Positions 11,463-23,644 of a stretch of DNA of 64,000 bases are shown in pieces. Each line of letters starts with the position of its first letter. Position 1 is the first letter of the stretch. Under the pieces are notes generated by a model, which was not told the origin of the DNA, searched no databases, and worked only from the letters and a program-made list of their open reading frames with translations. A program made the position numbers and the translations under genes. The stretch lies in NCBI GenBank assembly GCA_963853835.1, contig OY970834.1, forward strand, positions 22,574,365 through 22,638,364, in the 5' to 3' direction. Source of the stretch: Calendula officinalis. Its lineage: Eukaryota > Streptophyta > Magnoliopsida > Asterales > Asteraceae.

Positions 11463-14138
11463 TTATAAACGAAATAAGACTTCTTTGTAAACGACATTTG
11501 TTGTTGAATTAGTGTAATTACCATCTCTGTCACAACAAATAACCTTCAATATGTTCTTGTTCTTAACTCGTGATACAGCTACATAAAGTTGGCTGTAACA
11601 CCGCAAAATTTAGAAAGCGTTTTTTTTTAAAGGTGTGCGGAAGCATAAAGATAATAATAAGTCCTAGGTTTATGTTTACAATCCAATTGTCCCAAATAAC
11701 AAGGTTGTTTAAACGGTTTTAACAAGACATGGCTCATTTTACAAAACATAACACACTGAGCTTGGTCAATCATCCCGTCCAAAGCACCGATCAACCTGAA
11801 AAGAGTCAACGAGGGAGGGATTAGCACAAAGCTAAGTGAATGAACATAATCTACAAATTATGTAAAGCACAACAAGCAAGCACAAACATCTCCACGATCG
11901 ATAATCCACTTAACCACTTGATCACCTAACCACTGTTCCCCTTAACCGTGTAACCTCTTAATTCAGGTAACCACTGTTCCACCTAATCACTGTGTGTTCG
12001 AGAAGCTCGGGGTCCTGTCGGAGCCTTAAACCATTGTTGGCCTAACAATGGTAACCGAAGGCCTGTACCCAACTCCCCGGGTAAACCCCCTTACGTGTAA
12101 CGCATACAGGTAAGGTCCATTCCACCCATTAGTCGATACACTATGCCCAGCGCACTGACTTCTCAAACCTCGGTTGCCCACTAACCGAGTTGTTGCTACC
12201 AATCAAGCAAACCTCTTCATCTATGTGCACATATCCTATTTTGTTTAACCCGATCAAACATGTACCAAACAAACAAGCTAGTCACGAAAAACTGCATGGA
12301 AAAACATCACATGTAAGTTCCCATCGCGAACTCCCAGAGTTCGCGTCATGAACATCGGTTCGCGTCGGGATCTTGATCGCGAACTCGTTCACGATTCAGC
12401 CCCAAATTCTCTGTTCGAAGTTCACGTTCGCGAGCTGGAGTTCGCGACGCGAACTCCCCAGCTCAGCTACTCTTCCTGCGATTTCACAAGTATGCATATA
12501 CCAAACCAATTGTAACCAAACATAAGTTGGAGGTTAAATCCACTCACCGTAACCTTCAATTCCCGTAACTCAGTGAGCTAATATCACTGAGTTTCCTCCT
12601 CGGATCCTGTACACCAAAGAACACCGAGTTAATAACCGATACTTATCAATAATCACCAACATTAACAATAATGAACACTAACTTTTCACGAAGTGTTATA
12701 AGTATTAATTCTAACACATAAGTATATTAAACCCACTTATACACACAATTCAACAATTGGGTCGTTCCACCATTTAATCACCCGAACGGGTCAAAACCGG
12801 ATTATTACACAATAATACCTTCTATAACTACAATCATATCATCAACTTACAATTAACAATACAAGACTCATAAAACACGCATTTTATGACATATACAACT
12901 AGTCTAATGTTATCAACATTTCATTGGGTCATCTGTGACCATCTATCAACTTATCACAACTAGATGGCCCACACGGGTCAAAGCCCGGACATCACTTACA
13001 ACATAAACAATTCACAACCAATGTCCGTAAACTACTACCTTTAGCAAGACATCACTAGTTAACCAATCCAACAAGTTCACAATTATCATAACCCGACTAT
13101 TTTACTTCAAATCACAAGTTATATCTTTTGACCCAAATCATCCAAACACTAACTAGCATTCCATCAATCTCACTAAATCTTAACATAATCCATAACTAAC
13201 ATATCCAATCTATCATTTTAACATATCCAAGCAACAAAACCCACAAAACCTATTTTTGACATAATCACACCAACTTGTCACAAAACCCATTTACTAGCTT
13301 GCAACTTAGACATCAAATCCATACCATCTTTTAACTAACAATTTCACCCAACAAGTCATAATTAATCATCTTAACAATTAACACATACAATACATGTCAA
13401 ATCTTGTATAAACACTAAATATAACATTCAACACAAAATACACCAACAAAACTTCAAGAATCATAAACCCTAATTTCACTAACTTGCAAGAACTCAAAAC
13501 AAATACATATGGGTCGGATCTTACCTCAAGAGCTACTCAAAAACGGGTTTAGATTTAAGATAGATCAAGGAACAAGCAAGAAATCTTCAAAATAGGCTCA
13601 AGAACAATGAAGAAGATGATGGAGGTTTTAGAGAGAGAATTGAGGACTAGAAAAAAGGTGGTGTTATGAATAATGCCAAGAAATGAGAAGAAGAAGGGAA
13701 AAGGGGGTCCCCCCCTCCCTATCAAATCTTCCGAAGCGCACACACACAAGGGGCCCACTTTTGGTTTTTCATCTTTTAAACAATACAATACAAAAGGTCC
13801 GGTTCGTAGTTAATTTATTTAATATACCAAACGAACTCTGTTTTCAAAAACGAATATATTTTCGGAAACGAAATAAAGAGGAGAATCCAAAAATATAAAA
13901 ATCACACAAATATTTAAACATTTCAGAAATCGAATATTTTAATCCCTTGATTAAAATATCACAAAAGGACAAAAGGTTAAACAATTCATTTAACATTTAA
14001 ATAAATTCATTTCACATAAAGTTAAATAAAGTTAAATAGACATTTATCAAATACCAATATATACCTAAAACTACTAGGCCGGTTTTAGGATGTTACATTG
14101 GCCATGTGAGAACACTGGTTTCTGCAGAAACAAACCAA
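11463..14138 (-). pseudogene. Helitron helicase (PIF1-like) C-terminal remnant, interrupted
   Basis: Read on the minus strand across the LTR gap, the segment 14138-14098 gives KPVFSHGQL and the segment 11593-11463 gives YVAVSRVKNKNILKVICCD, ending in TTNVVYKEVLF and a stop. This is the conserved helicase motif VI and tail of Helitron RepHel proteins, where Y-V-A-(L/V)-S-R-V is diagnostic. Only about 55 residues remain of a protein usually over 1000 residues, with no Rep nuclease domain. The solo LTR entered inside the codons of the motif. Nonfunctional. Confidence 0.88.
11589..14102 (-). mobile_element. Solo gypsy LTR (11594-14097) with 5-bp TSD TTGGC
   Basis: The LTR starts TGTAACACCGC at 11594 and ends GGATGTTACA at 14097 on the plus strand. 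It is therefore a minus-strand copy of the LTR family at 2115-4388. It is flanked by TTGGC at 11589-11593 and 14098-14102, and no internal retrotransposon sequence adjoins it. Intact duplications on both sides of a single LTR show recombination between the two LTRs of one insertion. At 2504 bp it is longer than the 2115 copy, partly because of a more GC-rich block at 12315-12475 with repeated GTTCGCG/CGCGAAC words. Confidence 0.93.
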
Positions 14139-14487
14139 CTTATAAACAGTACTAACCTGGTTTTCGAATGGTAGGTCTGCTGATATCGCTGCAAGGTAAG
14201 ACAATGTAAAACATATGAAATAAATTATGTTTAAAACATACAATTTCACGAATTAGAAATCAATTGCAGATAGTTTAAGCATACATGTTGCTGCTTACGA
14301 ATGTACTGGCACGAATTAAAGAGGTAAATTGTATGTTAAATGTCAAAACAGTATATGGTTTAAATAGGCAATTAACATAATCCGATAATTATGTAAAGTT
14401 TGAATAGTTTCTCTTATTTAAAGATAATATAGAGGAATATTTGTATTAGGCCAGTATGTTTTGAATTCGTGTTCTGTAAATTTCCGG

Positions 14488-14492
<5 letters not shown>

Positions 14493-14537
<45 letters not shown>
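14493..14537. repeat. (TA)n microsatellite
   Basis: Uninterrupted alternating TA of about 45 bases inside Helitron H1. Likely polymorphic. Confidence 0.95.
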
Positions 14538-14539
<2 letters not shown>

Positions 14540-15043
14540 ATTCACGAGATTAGAAAATCTCAAAAATCTGAGATATCAGTTTTTAAACATAGATTCATAA
14601 TATGTATTTTTGGTAAGAAAAAAACTTATGTGGTTAAATCTTTTGAATGATTTGTGAATTGGTAAATAAAAAAATGTGAATATTGGTGAATTGTGTGAAT
14701 AAAATCTTTTTTTAATTGTTGGATCGTGTAGATTATGTTTTGGAACGTGAATATATATATGTGTTAATATTGGTGAATTGGTGAATTCGAAATTATCTTA
14801 TTGGTGGACTAATTTGGATAAAGATATACATTGATATTTTAAATTGTAAAGATTTGTTGCTATAATTAAGGTTCAATAAGCCATGTGGCATATGAGGTGG
14901 CATTGGCAGTTAATGGGATGCTTTAAAGTGATGAGTTGGCAAAAAACACTCAAATACAAGCCTCATATATAAAGGAAGATACTGTAAAAAAAGAGTCAAC
15001 AAACAATATGTTTACACTAATATAAATTTGCTCCGATGTTATG

Positions 15044-15447
15044 CAAGGTTCTAAAAAACGTGCTATGGCGTCGCCAAGGCGTGAGGCGCGGCGTTGACGT
15101 TACGAAACAGACTATGGGGGCTAGGCTAGTCGTGGCGTGAGATAAGGCGCGATAAGGCGCGCCTTATGACGAGTTTTTTATAAGGCGGCTGAGAAAATTG
15201 AATTTTTAAAAAAAAAATTATAACATATATAATTATAAATTTAGATGTAACATTTTTTGCAAGCTTTATATATGAATTGTTATATAAATCAATATATCTA
15301 TAATTTTTATTTAATTTGATATATCTATATATATAAATTATATAAAAAATTTATCGTCTTAAGTCACGCCTTAAAAAACGTCATGGCTCGCCTTGGTTGA
15401 GGCTTGATGGTGCCGCCACGCCACGCCTTACGCTTTCTAGAACCTTG
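15044..15447. mobile_element. hAT-like non-autonomous element, copy 1 of the CAAGGTTCTA family
   Basis: Ends are CAAGGTTCTAAAAAACG and the inverse of CTAGAACCTTG. Flanking repeats are ATGTTAT at 15036-15042 and 15448-15454 (7 identical bases of an expected 8). The inside is a long AT-rich centre between arms rich in GGCGTG and CGCGCC words, which pair as an imperfect foldback. The same element recurs at 45628-46039. There is no coding sequence. Superfamily assigned from duplication length and end sequence. Confidence 0.8.
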
Positions 15448-15769
15448 ATGTTATATATACAATAAATTTTAACACCAAATTTTTTTATTAATTTAAAAAA
15501 GTAAACATATGGATGAAGAAGGAAGATATTTTAACTACATATAAAAAGCATTTAAATAATATGAAATTATGTAGTTGTCATTTTAGAAACTACACATTCC
15601 ATAAACAAATATGACAAGTAAATACAATTCAATTCTTACCAATAAAATATTAAATACAAAATTAAAAAACAAATTAAGTTATATTAAAAAGAACAACTTA
15701 AAATTTGTTCGTATACTGAATTGGTTAAGTTTAAATATTGTGTAATTACATATGAGTATATAATATGAA

Positions 15770-18281
15770 CTAGTTTCAAAGCCCGCCCGACTGGGTGGGC
15801 ATGCTTAGAAAAATAAAAATGAAAGTACAAAAAAAAAAACTTAATAAATCATATTGTAATCTATTATTAAAATGATTATAAATATTTTTTGATACATATC
15901 ATAAATGTACAAAAAATTTAGAGACGAGTAAAATACATTCTAATTAAACAAAAAATGTGAGTTATCTTTTTGAACATAAGTCTTGCATTTGTTGTGTAGG
16001 TCTACATGATCAGGCTTCGTTATTTGACCTTTCTGCCCAAAGAAGCTCATCGAGTTCTGAAGGTAATGCTTTAAAATTTATAGACTGCTATTCCACCTTG
16101 TTGTTGTGTGTTTTTATCTGTTCCGGAAATTAACATAAATTGAGAATTTTATTAATTTTTATAAAAAATAATTATAAATTGCAGGATATGAGCTCTTGGA
16201 GATATAAAGTTTTAACAGTAACGCCACACCTTCTGGAAGCACATGTCCATCATCCCATCTTCAAAATTCCATTGCTTATAACCTGTTGATGTTTGTTCCT
16301 ACTTCCTATCAATGTATTGATCACAAACCACAACAATTAAGTATTTTGATCGTTGCTAATATAACCATGTTATTCAACGATGTTTGCAGTGTCTTAGCTA
16401 CGGGTAAATATCTGGCCAATTGCTTCAATAGGGGAAACACTCCAACTCTCAACATGCTTAACAATCTGTCAAATAAAACAGTGAGACAAACACCATTCAC
16501 CAATATAACTTAGTGTCAATCATGAAATGTGAATGATAAAATTAATTTAATTATTCGATTAGGCTTACTCTAAACCCATTGTCCAAATCATAGACTGTAA
16601 TTCCATCAATTAGAATAAGAGGCCTCCAAGGTAGTTTAAGATACGTCCTGCAGATTTAAATTTGTAAGTATATTTCAAAATTATTAATTTTTTAAATTAT
16701 AAAACTTTTAAAATGGAAAAGAAGAGTTACAAGTAGTTAAAACCTTAGTCTCCATGAAGCCATCACAGATTATGTTTCACCATTTAGAACTTGTATGCTT
16801 AATTCAATATTATGCAGCTCTAATCAAATTAAGCTCTTTTAATCCGTATTTACATAGTTGCTTTATCACAAATTAATAGTTTTAGACTTTTAGTAATTGA
16901 AATGCAATTTATAGAAAACATATATCGTCTTGATGCTTTTCAATGAGATCGATGGATCTTCAAAGAAAGGTACAAGCAATTTTAAGTTGCGTGAGTATAA
17001 ATCTCTACCTGAAAAAAAGATTGTAATATCAAAACCAATAAGATATTGTTAAAAGGTAAGAAAAAAACTCCTCCTACCACGGAATTTAATTGTTGGATCT
17101 TCAAATATGCAATCTTCTGCGTAAATTGTGGAAGTAAAATAACCTGAAATTAACAGGACACGGTCAGTTAAATTAACAATAATTTGATTGCATATAATGT
17201 GTTTTAACTTTTAAGTAAGAAGTAAACACGGTAAAGTAGTGCAATAAGGTACCTGTAACAAAATAAGCATTGTCAAAATCTGACTTCAAGATCATCATAA
17301 TATCATCTATGCAAGAAGCAGATGTTTCGTATTTCTGTTCAGGAACAACTTTATACAATCTGCAATAATAAGAAGAGAAATTGTATTTGAATATGAATAG
17401 TTAAATAATTTTTTAATTTTACTAATGTGATTCAAGCGAATATTTCAACTAAATCAGATATTAAAATTTATTACATAATTATGTAATATTTCAACTAAAT
17501 TAGCTGCAATTTTAGCAATGACAACCCTAAACGTGTAAGGCATGTTCAATTGAAACCAGTCGTCATTACTGAGGCTTTCCACAATTGAATTCCCTAACTT
17601 AACATCTACTTTACAATTGGAACATACGTCTAGATACCAACACAATTTCTATTCAATAATACCTTGTCAAATGTTACAAAAGCAACCTCATTTCTAATAG
17701 AAAACGATTAATTTGTTCGGAAAACCCTAATTCATAATCAGAAACCCTTAATTTATGATTTCACGGTTCTAAAATCATAAACAAATTCATAATCAGAAAA
17801 CCCTAATGATTACTGGACTAACGATATGGAGCAAATTGTATGATTACTGCACTAACGATATGGAGCAAATTCTAAAGATCGTTAATTTATAAAAACGTTA
17901 TGCTATTGATGTTACAAAAGGAACCTGTTTTTTAGGATCAGAATTGGATTGTAGAATCGTACAGCAACTTCCAATCGGAGAATACACTGAATCGTCATAT
18001 ATTGAGATTGAAGATGAGATTGACTGATTACGAATGGGAGATTGAATTGGAGATAGGCTGATTACGAATGGGAGATGGACTGATTATAGGTGAGGATATG
18101 AGAGAATAAAGTCGGGTATCTTTGGCCGAGTTTGTTACCATAAATGCTACCGAAACGGATTTGTTCATGAAATGCGTGGGCCAATTGGAGAATTACACGT
18201 GGCAAAACCGGCCAATGAGAGAGTTCGGAATTGCCTAGTTGTCAAACCCAAGCCAAATTAGGCCTCATATATACGAGAAGA
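15770..18281 (-). mobile_element. Helitron H2 carrying a captured DUF2358 gene
   Basis: The 5' end at 18281 begins TCTTCTCGTATATATGAGG after a host A. The 3' end at 15770 is the hairpin GCCCACCCAGTCGGGCGGGC followed by TTTGAAA and CTAG before a host T. The subterminal 5' sequence includes GCCACGTGTAATT, shared with H3 and with the plus-strand end at 60614. There is no helicase. The cargo is a host-like gene fragment at 16390-17359. A further open segment at 17454-17645 is unrecognised. Confidence 0.88.
16390..17359 (-). pseudogene. Captured DUF2358 (NTF2/SnoaL-like) gene, degraded
   Basis: Successive minus-strand exons read as one plant DUF2358 protein: 17359-17253 (SASCIDDIMMILKSDFDNAYFV), 17143-17078 (YFTSTIYAEDCIFEDPTIKF), 17008-16922 (RDLYSRNLKLLVPFFEDPSI), about 16649-16571 (YLKLPWRPLILIDGITVYD) and about 16500-16390 (VKHVESWSVSPIEAIGQIFT). 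Order and spacing match the host gene family, and the first three exons keep GT-AG signals and compatible phases. The last exon contains an in-frame stop before the VKHVESW block, and no start exon is recognisable. DUF2358 proteins are small plant proteins with a nuclear-transport-factor-2-like fold and no firmly known function that I can state. The gene lies wholly between the H2 Helitron ends, so it is best read as transposon cargo. Confidence 0.8.
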
Positions 18282-19131
18282 TTAGTAAATTAAAAAACTG
18301 TAAAACACGAACCTTGGATCATCGCTAAAAGCCACTTATATGATCTGATAAAAGTTGCTTAGACCACTCCCAATGGTGGCAGCTGCCAACTCAGCGCCAC
18401 GTCAGCAGACAAATTAACACACACTAAACTGACGTAGTCATGCCAACAGCACTCCGTCACTTCACCAAATTTGGGCCACGCCATTTACTTTTCCTTTTCT
18501 AATTAAAATATACAACTAATTAAAACATAACTAATAAAAATAAATTACATTAATTATAAAAAAACATTACATAAAAAGTTTATTTTTTAAAAAAAATTTA
18601 GAATTTTTTAAATCTTTTTTGAATTTTTTTTAAATATTACCCTTTTTTTCTAGTTATTACCTTTCAAGGAGTTAAAATAAATTAAAAAAATAAAAAAAAT
18701 TAAAATAAGAGTAAAACTAACGTCTGGAAAAAAAAAGAAAAAAAATGTAATCACCATCTTCAACTGGCGCGCTCTCTCTCGCTCGTCTTCAAAGCGGCGT
18801 GGCCAAGCGGCAGACCCAACCGGCTGGACCGTGCCAACGGTCGCCACAACCGGCGGGCCAACTGGCGGCGTCGGTAGGCTGCCGTTGGCACCCGTCTTAT
18901 ATCCATTGTTTTGCGCAATTATTATGTTATATTGTATAATACTCCCTCCATCCCAGTATTATTTTCCACCAGATAAAAACACACACATATTTTAAGAAAA
19001 ACGAATTAATTACACTATGTCATCAATCAAATTTTCTTTTTTACACTTAAATATTTTTTGATTAGTTGAAACTTAACGGGAATAATTATTTTGGAACAAA
19101 TCAAAAAGAATTATGGATAATATAATTGATA
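18282..19131. other. Spacer with degenerate MITE sequence
   Basis: A segment beginning ACTCCCAATGG near 18364 looks like one end of a MITE, but I cannot find its partner. At 18944 a CTCCCTCCATCCC end marks a degenerate Stowaway-like copy without a clear right end. GC-rich words (GGCCAAGCGGC, CAACCGGCGGGCC) lie at 18780-18880. No gene is seen. Confidence 0.5.
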
Positions 19132-19395
19132 CTCCCTCCGTCCCTTAATAAAGTTCGCATTTCACTTGGGCATATGATTTTAGGCAAATAGATAGTGGTG
19201 GGTCCTTTGTAATAAATTTGATTAAAATATATGTGTTTTTGGAGAGAGAAAATGTTTTCAGAAGATAGTTAGTAGTGAGGTATATGATAATAATATTATT
19301 TTATTGAGTGGGTCCCTTCAATTTGAGAAGTAAGAACTTTATTTTGGGACAAACATATTAGGAGAAATGAGAACTTTATTAAGGGACGGAGGGAG
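19132..19395. mobile_element. Stowaway-like MITE, 264 bp
   Basis: Inverted ends CTCCCTCCGTCCCTTAATAA / TTATTAAGGGACGGAGGGAG with TA on each side (19130-19131, 19396-19397). Non-coding, of the Tc1/mariner type. Confidence 0.92.
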
Positions 19396-19925
19396 TACTT
19401 ATTAGTATTAGTTTGTTTAGTCAACCTTTCGCAAAAGGAATTTGTACAAACAATAATAGAAAACAATTCCAATTTTTGTATGTTATAAGATTCCCTTTCA
19501 ATCAAGTTCCAGAAAAGAAATGACCAGAATGCAAAGTATTAAGCAAAAATAGTAAATATGTGACATTGTGATCAACTCTTTTACAAAATAAACATGAAGT
19601 GTGTATCATGACACGAAAACCTACTTTATGCTAAAAAAAAAAAAGGTGATATTTTAAAACTTTGTTAAAAAATTATCCACATGATTAATATTACAACGGA
19701 TGAAAATTCAATATGATTAAGTTCATACTCATTATATTTTTCATCCACGAAAATTGTTAAAATTTATGAAAATCAATTATGATACGTAGTAAATAGGTAA
19801 ACTAATGATGTTTTTCCTAACGATGGGTGATTATTGACTCAGATGTATTTGATCTAATCAGAATATCTCTATAATCATTTCCAAACAATTCCCTAGTCAA
19901 GTGGACTTACACACATATATACATA
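19396..19925. other. Intergenic, no gene seen
   Basis: AT-rich spacer between a Stowaway MITE and Helitron H3, with no supportable feature. Confidence 0.6.
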
Positions 19926-22900
19926 CTAGCTACATAACCCGTCCGATGGGCGGGTATGCTTCAAAATTTAATACGAAGAAAAATCCCAACAAAGATTAAT
20001 AATTTTATAAATGACATAATAATGTTGTAGCTGTAATGATGAATTGGTAGAAAAATCGATACATTAAGAAATATTACATAAAATTTACAAACGAAATAAG
20101 ACTTCTTTGTAAACTACCCCCCAGAGCTTTTGTTAGCCTTTTCATCTTCAGAATCCGTGTCTAGATCATCTAGATTAATAAAGACACGGTGTTTCTTATT
20201 ACTCGAAGTGTCGCTGCCAGAAGCCCCATCAGATGAAGAAGGTGTGTGCATGTCGAGCACACATTTGACACTATCATCAGCCATGCTAACCTTCTTTATC
20301 AAGTTTGAAGGCGTGTTGAAATCCTCCAACGGCTCATCCTCCGGCTGAAAAAAGATACTCAAATAATTATTAAAATAATACAAATTTGAGTATAATTATG
20401 TTTTTGCATAAAATATACAGTAGCATAAGGTTACCTCATCCACAACATCAGCCATTACACGGTCTACAATAAAATTTTGTTTGAAATGCTTGATGAGTTG
20501 AGGATCCTCAGACATACCATCACATCGGTAGGTGTGGTTATTCTTGCCATGGTTTTCTTTAGAATACCACAACTTTAACTGTTTTTTACCGAGGATCATA
20601 TTCAACTCATCGTGGTAGTACTTGGAAGGATCCTTTCCGTATTTGTCAATTAAGTCCCAGACACTAAGGCCGATCAACTTGTGAACAGAGCTGTTGAAAA
20701 ACACAACTTGTGTCGTACCAGTCTCATCGATGACTGTTACAACCACCCTAAACATGTTAATAAAAAAATTATAAACAGTAAAAATAAGGAGATAACGTGT
20801 CATTATGGTTGAGATTCAAATTTTCGTCAATTCAGCGAAATCTTACCTTGAAACGGTTTGTATTGCCCCACAGTCGTCGCATTCGTAAGTAGTATGACGA
20901 TTATTTGCTGATCTTACTTTCACTTTTTTGGTGCACTCCTTGCATGCTATATAAGACCATCCCATTTGTTCATGTACACAATGAATGGTTGCAAAGACGA
21001 TGCAGTGGGAATCATGTATATTTTAAATTAACGTGAGAGTAAATTAAATGAAACCATCAGTAGGTAGATGTATTATTGTATTAGTTATTGGAATAATGGT
21101 TTTACATACCTGTTGAATCTGACGAATATGAGCCACCATGCTTTTAACCGAACCCCTAAAGAAATCTGATACGGTAACCACTTTAGCATCAGGTGTGAAG
21201 AACTCAATTTTGAATTGGTTTGGATCATAATCCTCCTGATTTTCAGCCCTGAAATGCAATTATAAACCAACCAGAAATGTTAAACTAATTATGGTTTTTA
21301 AAAAAATTTATTTGACAATAATAAATGTTACTCACTCTGTTTTAAATGCAAGAATAGCGGGGTGATCCTGATCAATAATTATCTTTTTTCCGAACAAAGC
21401 GTTATGGACCGCCGGTGCCTCTGCATTGTGTGTGTAACAAAAACAATTAACAAAAAAGAATTTGCTTTGTATTAGGGATTTGGGTACGTATATCACGTAA
21501 TTTAAAAAAAGAGTAATACTTAAATTGATTATTTTTAATTAAAAAACTGAATCAAATTACATGATTTTTTTTAAGTGTGAATTTTTGCTATAAATCATAC
21601 CTTTAAAGTACTTAACCTTGCCAAGCTGTAGTAACACGACAAAATGTCCAAATTTTTCTGGATCAGTGGCATAATCATTCCACATCGTGGCCCACTCTTC
21701 CCAAAATGTTAAATCAAGCTGTTCTCCCCTGTTTTTATTTTTTAATTAATTATAAATAAATATCTTAAAATAATTCATATGTATATAAATATGTATGTCA
21801 GTAGTACGTACATGTTATCCTCGACCACAACAGTACGTTGAAATTTCATACCACTTTGCGTGGGTACCTTTACAATCTCCATAATCCCAACAACAGAGCC
21901 AATAACATCTGAAACAGATTAAAATATTTGAAAGCAGTATGTATAAATTAAATATATTCATGCGATAAAAATATTATATAAAAGTTAAATTTAAAATATA
22001 AGTAGGACGTACCAACAGCGTCTTTTTTAGCATAAGTACGATCTGCCGACTTAATCTCAGTATACGGTTCGAGCAGTAAACTATACAAATTGTCATCAAT
22101 TTGATCAATTCGAGTAACAGTTGTGTTGAACCCAAATGCAAGTTTATACTTATGTGGTAATAAAGGGTAAATTCCAGTATTCTGATAAATAATGAAGTTT
22201 GAAATCTCATAACACTTTCCTTCCTCGAAAAGCGGCTCGAACTTATGCATGAACTCTCTTTTAATCCAAATTTGGATTCGATCATTCTGTTAAATTTCAA
22301 AATTTAAGCATGTTTTAATTAAATCAATTGCACAAAAAGTTATATGATGTATTGACAGCAAATACCTGATCATCTTGCAGAACTAAGTCTAGAGAATATG
22401 GGTTATGCGGTTCGTTCTTATGATGGGAATGCCAGATTGAAAGACATCTTCCCCGAACAGACATGTTTCGTAACCCCGCATCTATTTTCCCTATTGGTGT
22501 AATGGTTTTTCTGTTTGAAAGTTTCTGAAATAAACATTTAGAAGTTAATAATCTTATATATTAAATAATTAAAAAATGTATGTATGTAATTTATTTACCT
22601 TGAGTTGTTTCCATGTTAACAGGACTTTGTGTTGAATTTTCAGTGGGACGGAATCTTCGGGACACTATTGATATACCAGAACTTGCCAAACGCCTCAGAT
22701 TGCCGCCGGAGAAATTTGGTGTTTTCTGGTAATTCAGCTTCGCTTTTCCTTTGTTGGTGTTGGTATTCATACTGAAGATACAAAGTAATTTGCGGTTTAT
22801 AATACTTTCCCTTTAATTTTATTTTTTATAAACTTTTACGAAAATATAATAAAATTTTTACAACAATTTTGTTATTATATTAATAAAACATAATACAGTG

Positions 22901-23644
22901 TTTATATATAACATTATGTTAATGATTATATACTTAAGTAATATGCTCTAATTTAGGGATATATATATAAATTCTTCCCAAATATGTGCGAATTAGTTAT
23001 GGCAATTATTAATAATTAAATTATTCATGTTTTAATCGACCATTAATATTTTACAAAAACATTAGGAAAGTTTGAAAATATTAAATGAAATATTAATGGT
23101 TATAATAATTAAGTAATTTTGTTTTGGACTATTTGTTAAAAAATTAGATAATTTTAAACTGACTTTTCAATTAAACATGCAGGGGTGAAACTTGACATTC
23201 TTCGACCCTATGGTATGCACTTTATATAGGGGTGGATGAGTTTTGAATTTTACATTCGGGTTTTGGCATAAGATTTGATTTCAAAAAAGGAATAGATTAC
23301 TCCTGGCTCTTGGTAAGTAATAAAAATGTTTTTTAAATTTATTGTTTTGAAATTTAAAATAGGAATGATAATTAATTGTGTTGATTCTTTAGAATTATTA
23401 TTTATTTTAATTCATGTTTTGACATGATATCATTGCCTGTAAATCCGGTTTACAATAGCTACGTTCCTATCAAGAATGCATCTTTTCCAAAAATAAAGCC
23501 TACAGTTACGGGTGAAGAGAGAAGTTTATGAGGAATGAATGGACCAATGCCGGAATTACACGTGACATTGTCCACCAATCAAAAGCCGGCGTTATGATGA
23601 TGTGGCATGAAGTCATCATGTGTAGCCTCATATATAGGGGAGGA
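19926..23644 (-). mobile_element. Helitron H3 carrying an RPA1-like gene
   Basis: The 5' end at 23644 begins TCCTCCCCTATATATGAGG after a host A. The 3' end at 19926 is the hairpin CCCGCCCATCGGACGGG, then TTATGTAG and CTAG before a host T. The roughly 180 bases next to the 3' end resemble those of H1, up to the shared AAGACTTCTTTGTAAAC, where H1 has the end of its helicase and H3 has the end of the RPA-like gene. The element is 3.7 kb, complete by its ends, and encodes no Rep/helicase, so it would depend on proteins in trans. Confidence 0.9.
20114..22770 (-). CDS. RPA1-like single-strand DNA-binding protein in Helitron H3
   Basis: RPA70-like proteins bind single-stranded DNA through several OB folds, and plant Helitrons often carry such genes. 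Minus-strand exons are about 22770-22599, 22524-22366, 22286-22013, 21908-21812, 21728-21601, 21420-21336, 21248-21110, about 21018-20847, 20747-20435 and 20344-20114. In order they hold the N-terminal OB region (VRGRCLSIWHSHH, then GKCYEISNFIIYQNTG of the DUF223 type), a central OB fold (VVGIMEIVKVPT), and a C-terminal domain with zinc-ribbon cysteines (ACKECTKKVK, then YECDDCGAIQ). The tail is acidic (DLDTDSEDEK). From 22286 to 21110 every junction is GT-AG and in phase. Two faults are seen. The first join is out of frame, so the start exon is unsure. The intron after 21110 has no AG in front of the zinc-ribbon exon, so read-through hits a stop within about 25 codons. The protein may be recent but is probably no longer made whole. 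Confidence 0.8.

Larger units (their letters stand above)
11306..14979 (-). mobile_element. Helitron H1, split by a solo LTR
   Basis: The minus-strand 5' end at 14979 follows a host A and begins TCTTCCTTTATATATGAGG. The 3' end at 11306 is the hairpin GCCCGCCCAGTCGGGCGGGC, then TATGAAG and TTAG before a host T. This is the Helitron layout (A|TC...hairpin...CTRR|T) with one substitution in the CTRR. H2 and H3 have the same two ends, so the family is clear. The element contains the last piece of a Helitron helicase and was later split by the LTR at 11594-14097. Without that LTR it is about 1.2 kb, too short to be autonomous. Confidence 0.8.

Noticed and set aside
17454..17645. 63-residue minus-strand ORF CWYLDVCSNCKVDV in Helitron H2, looking like an RPA zinc ribbon
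   Set aside because: Only two of the expected cysteines are present and the rest does not follow the RPA domain, so no family was assigned.
18364..18907. Complete MITE between an ACTCCCAATGG end and a CCATTG near 18900
   Set aside because: The right side does not form a proper inverse of the left end and no target duplication was found.
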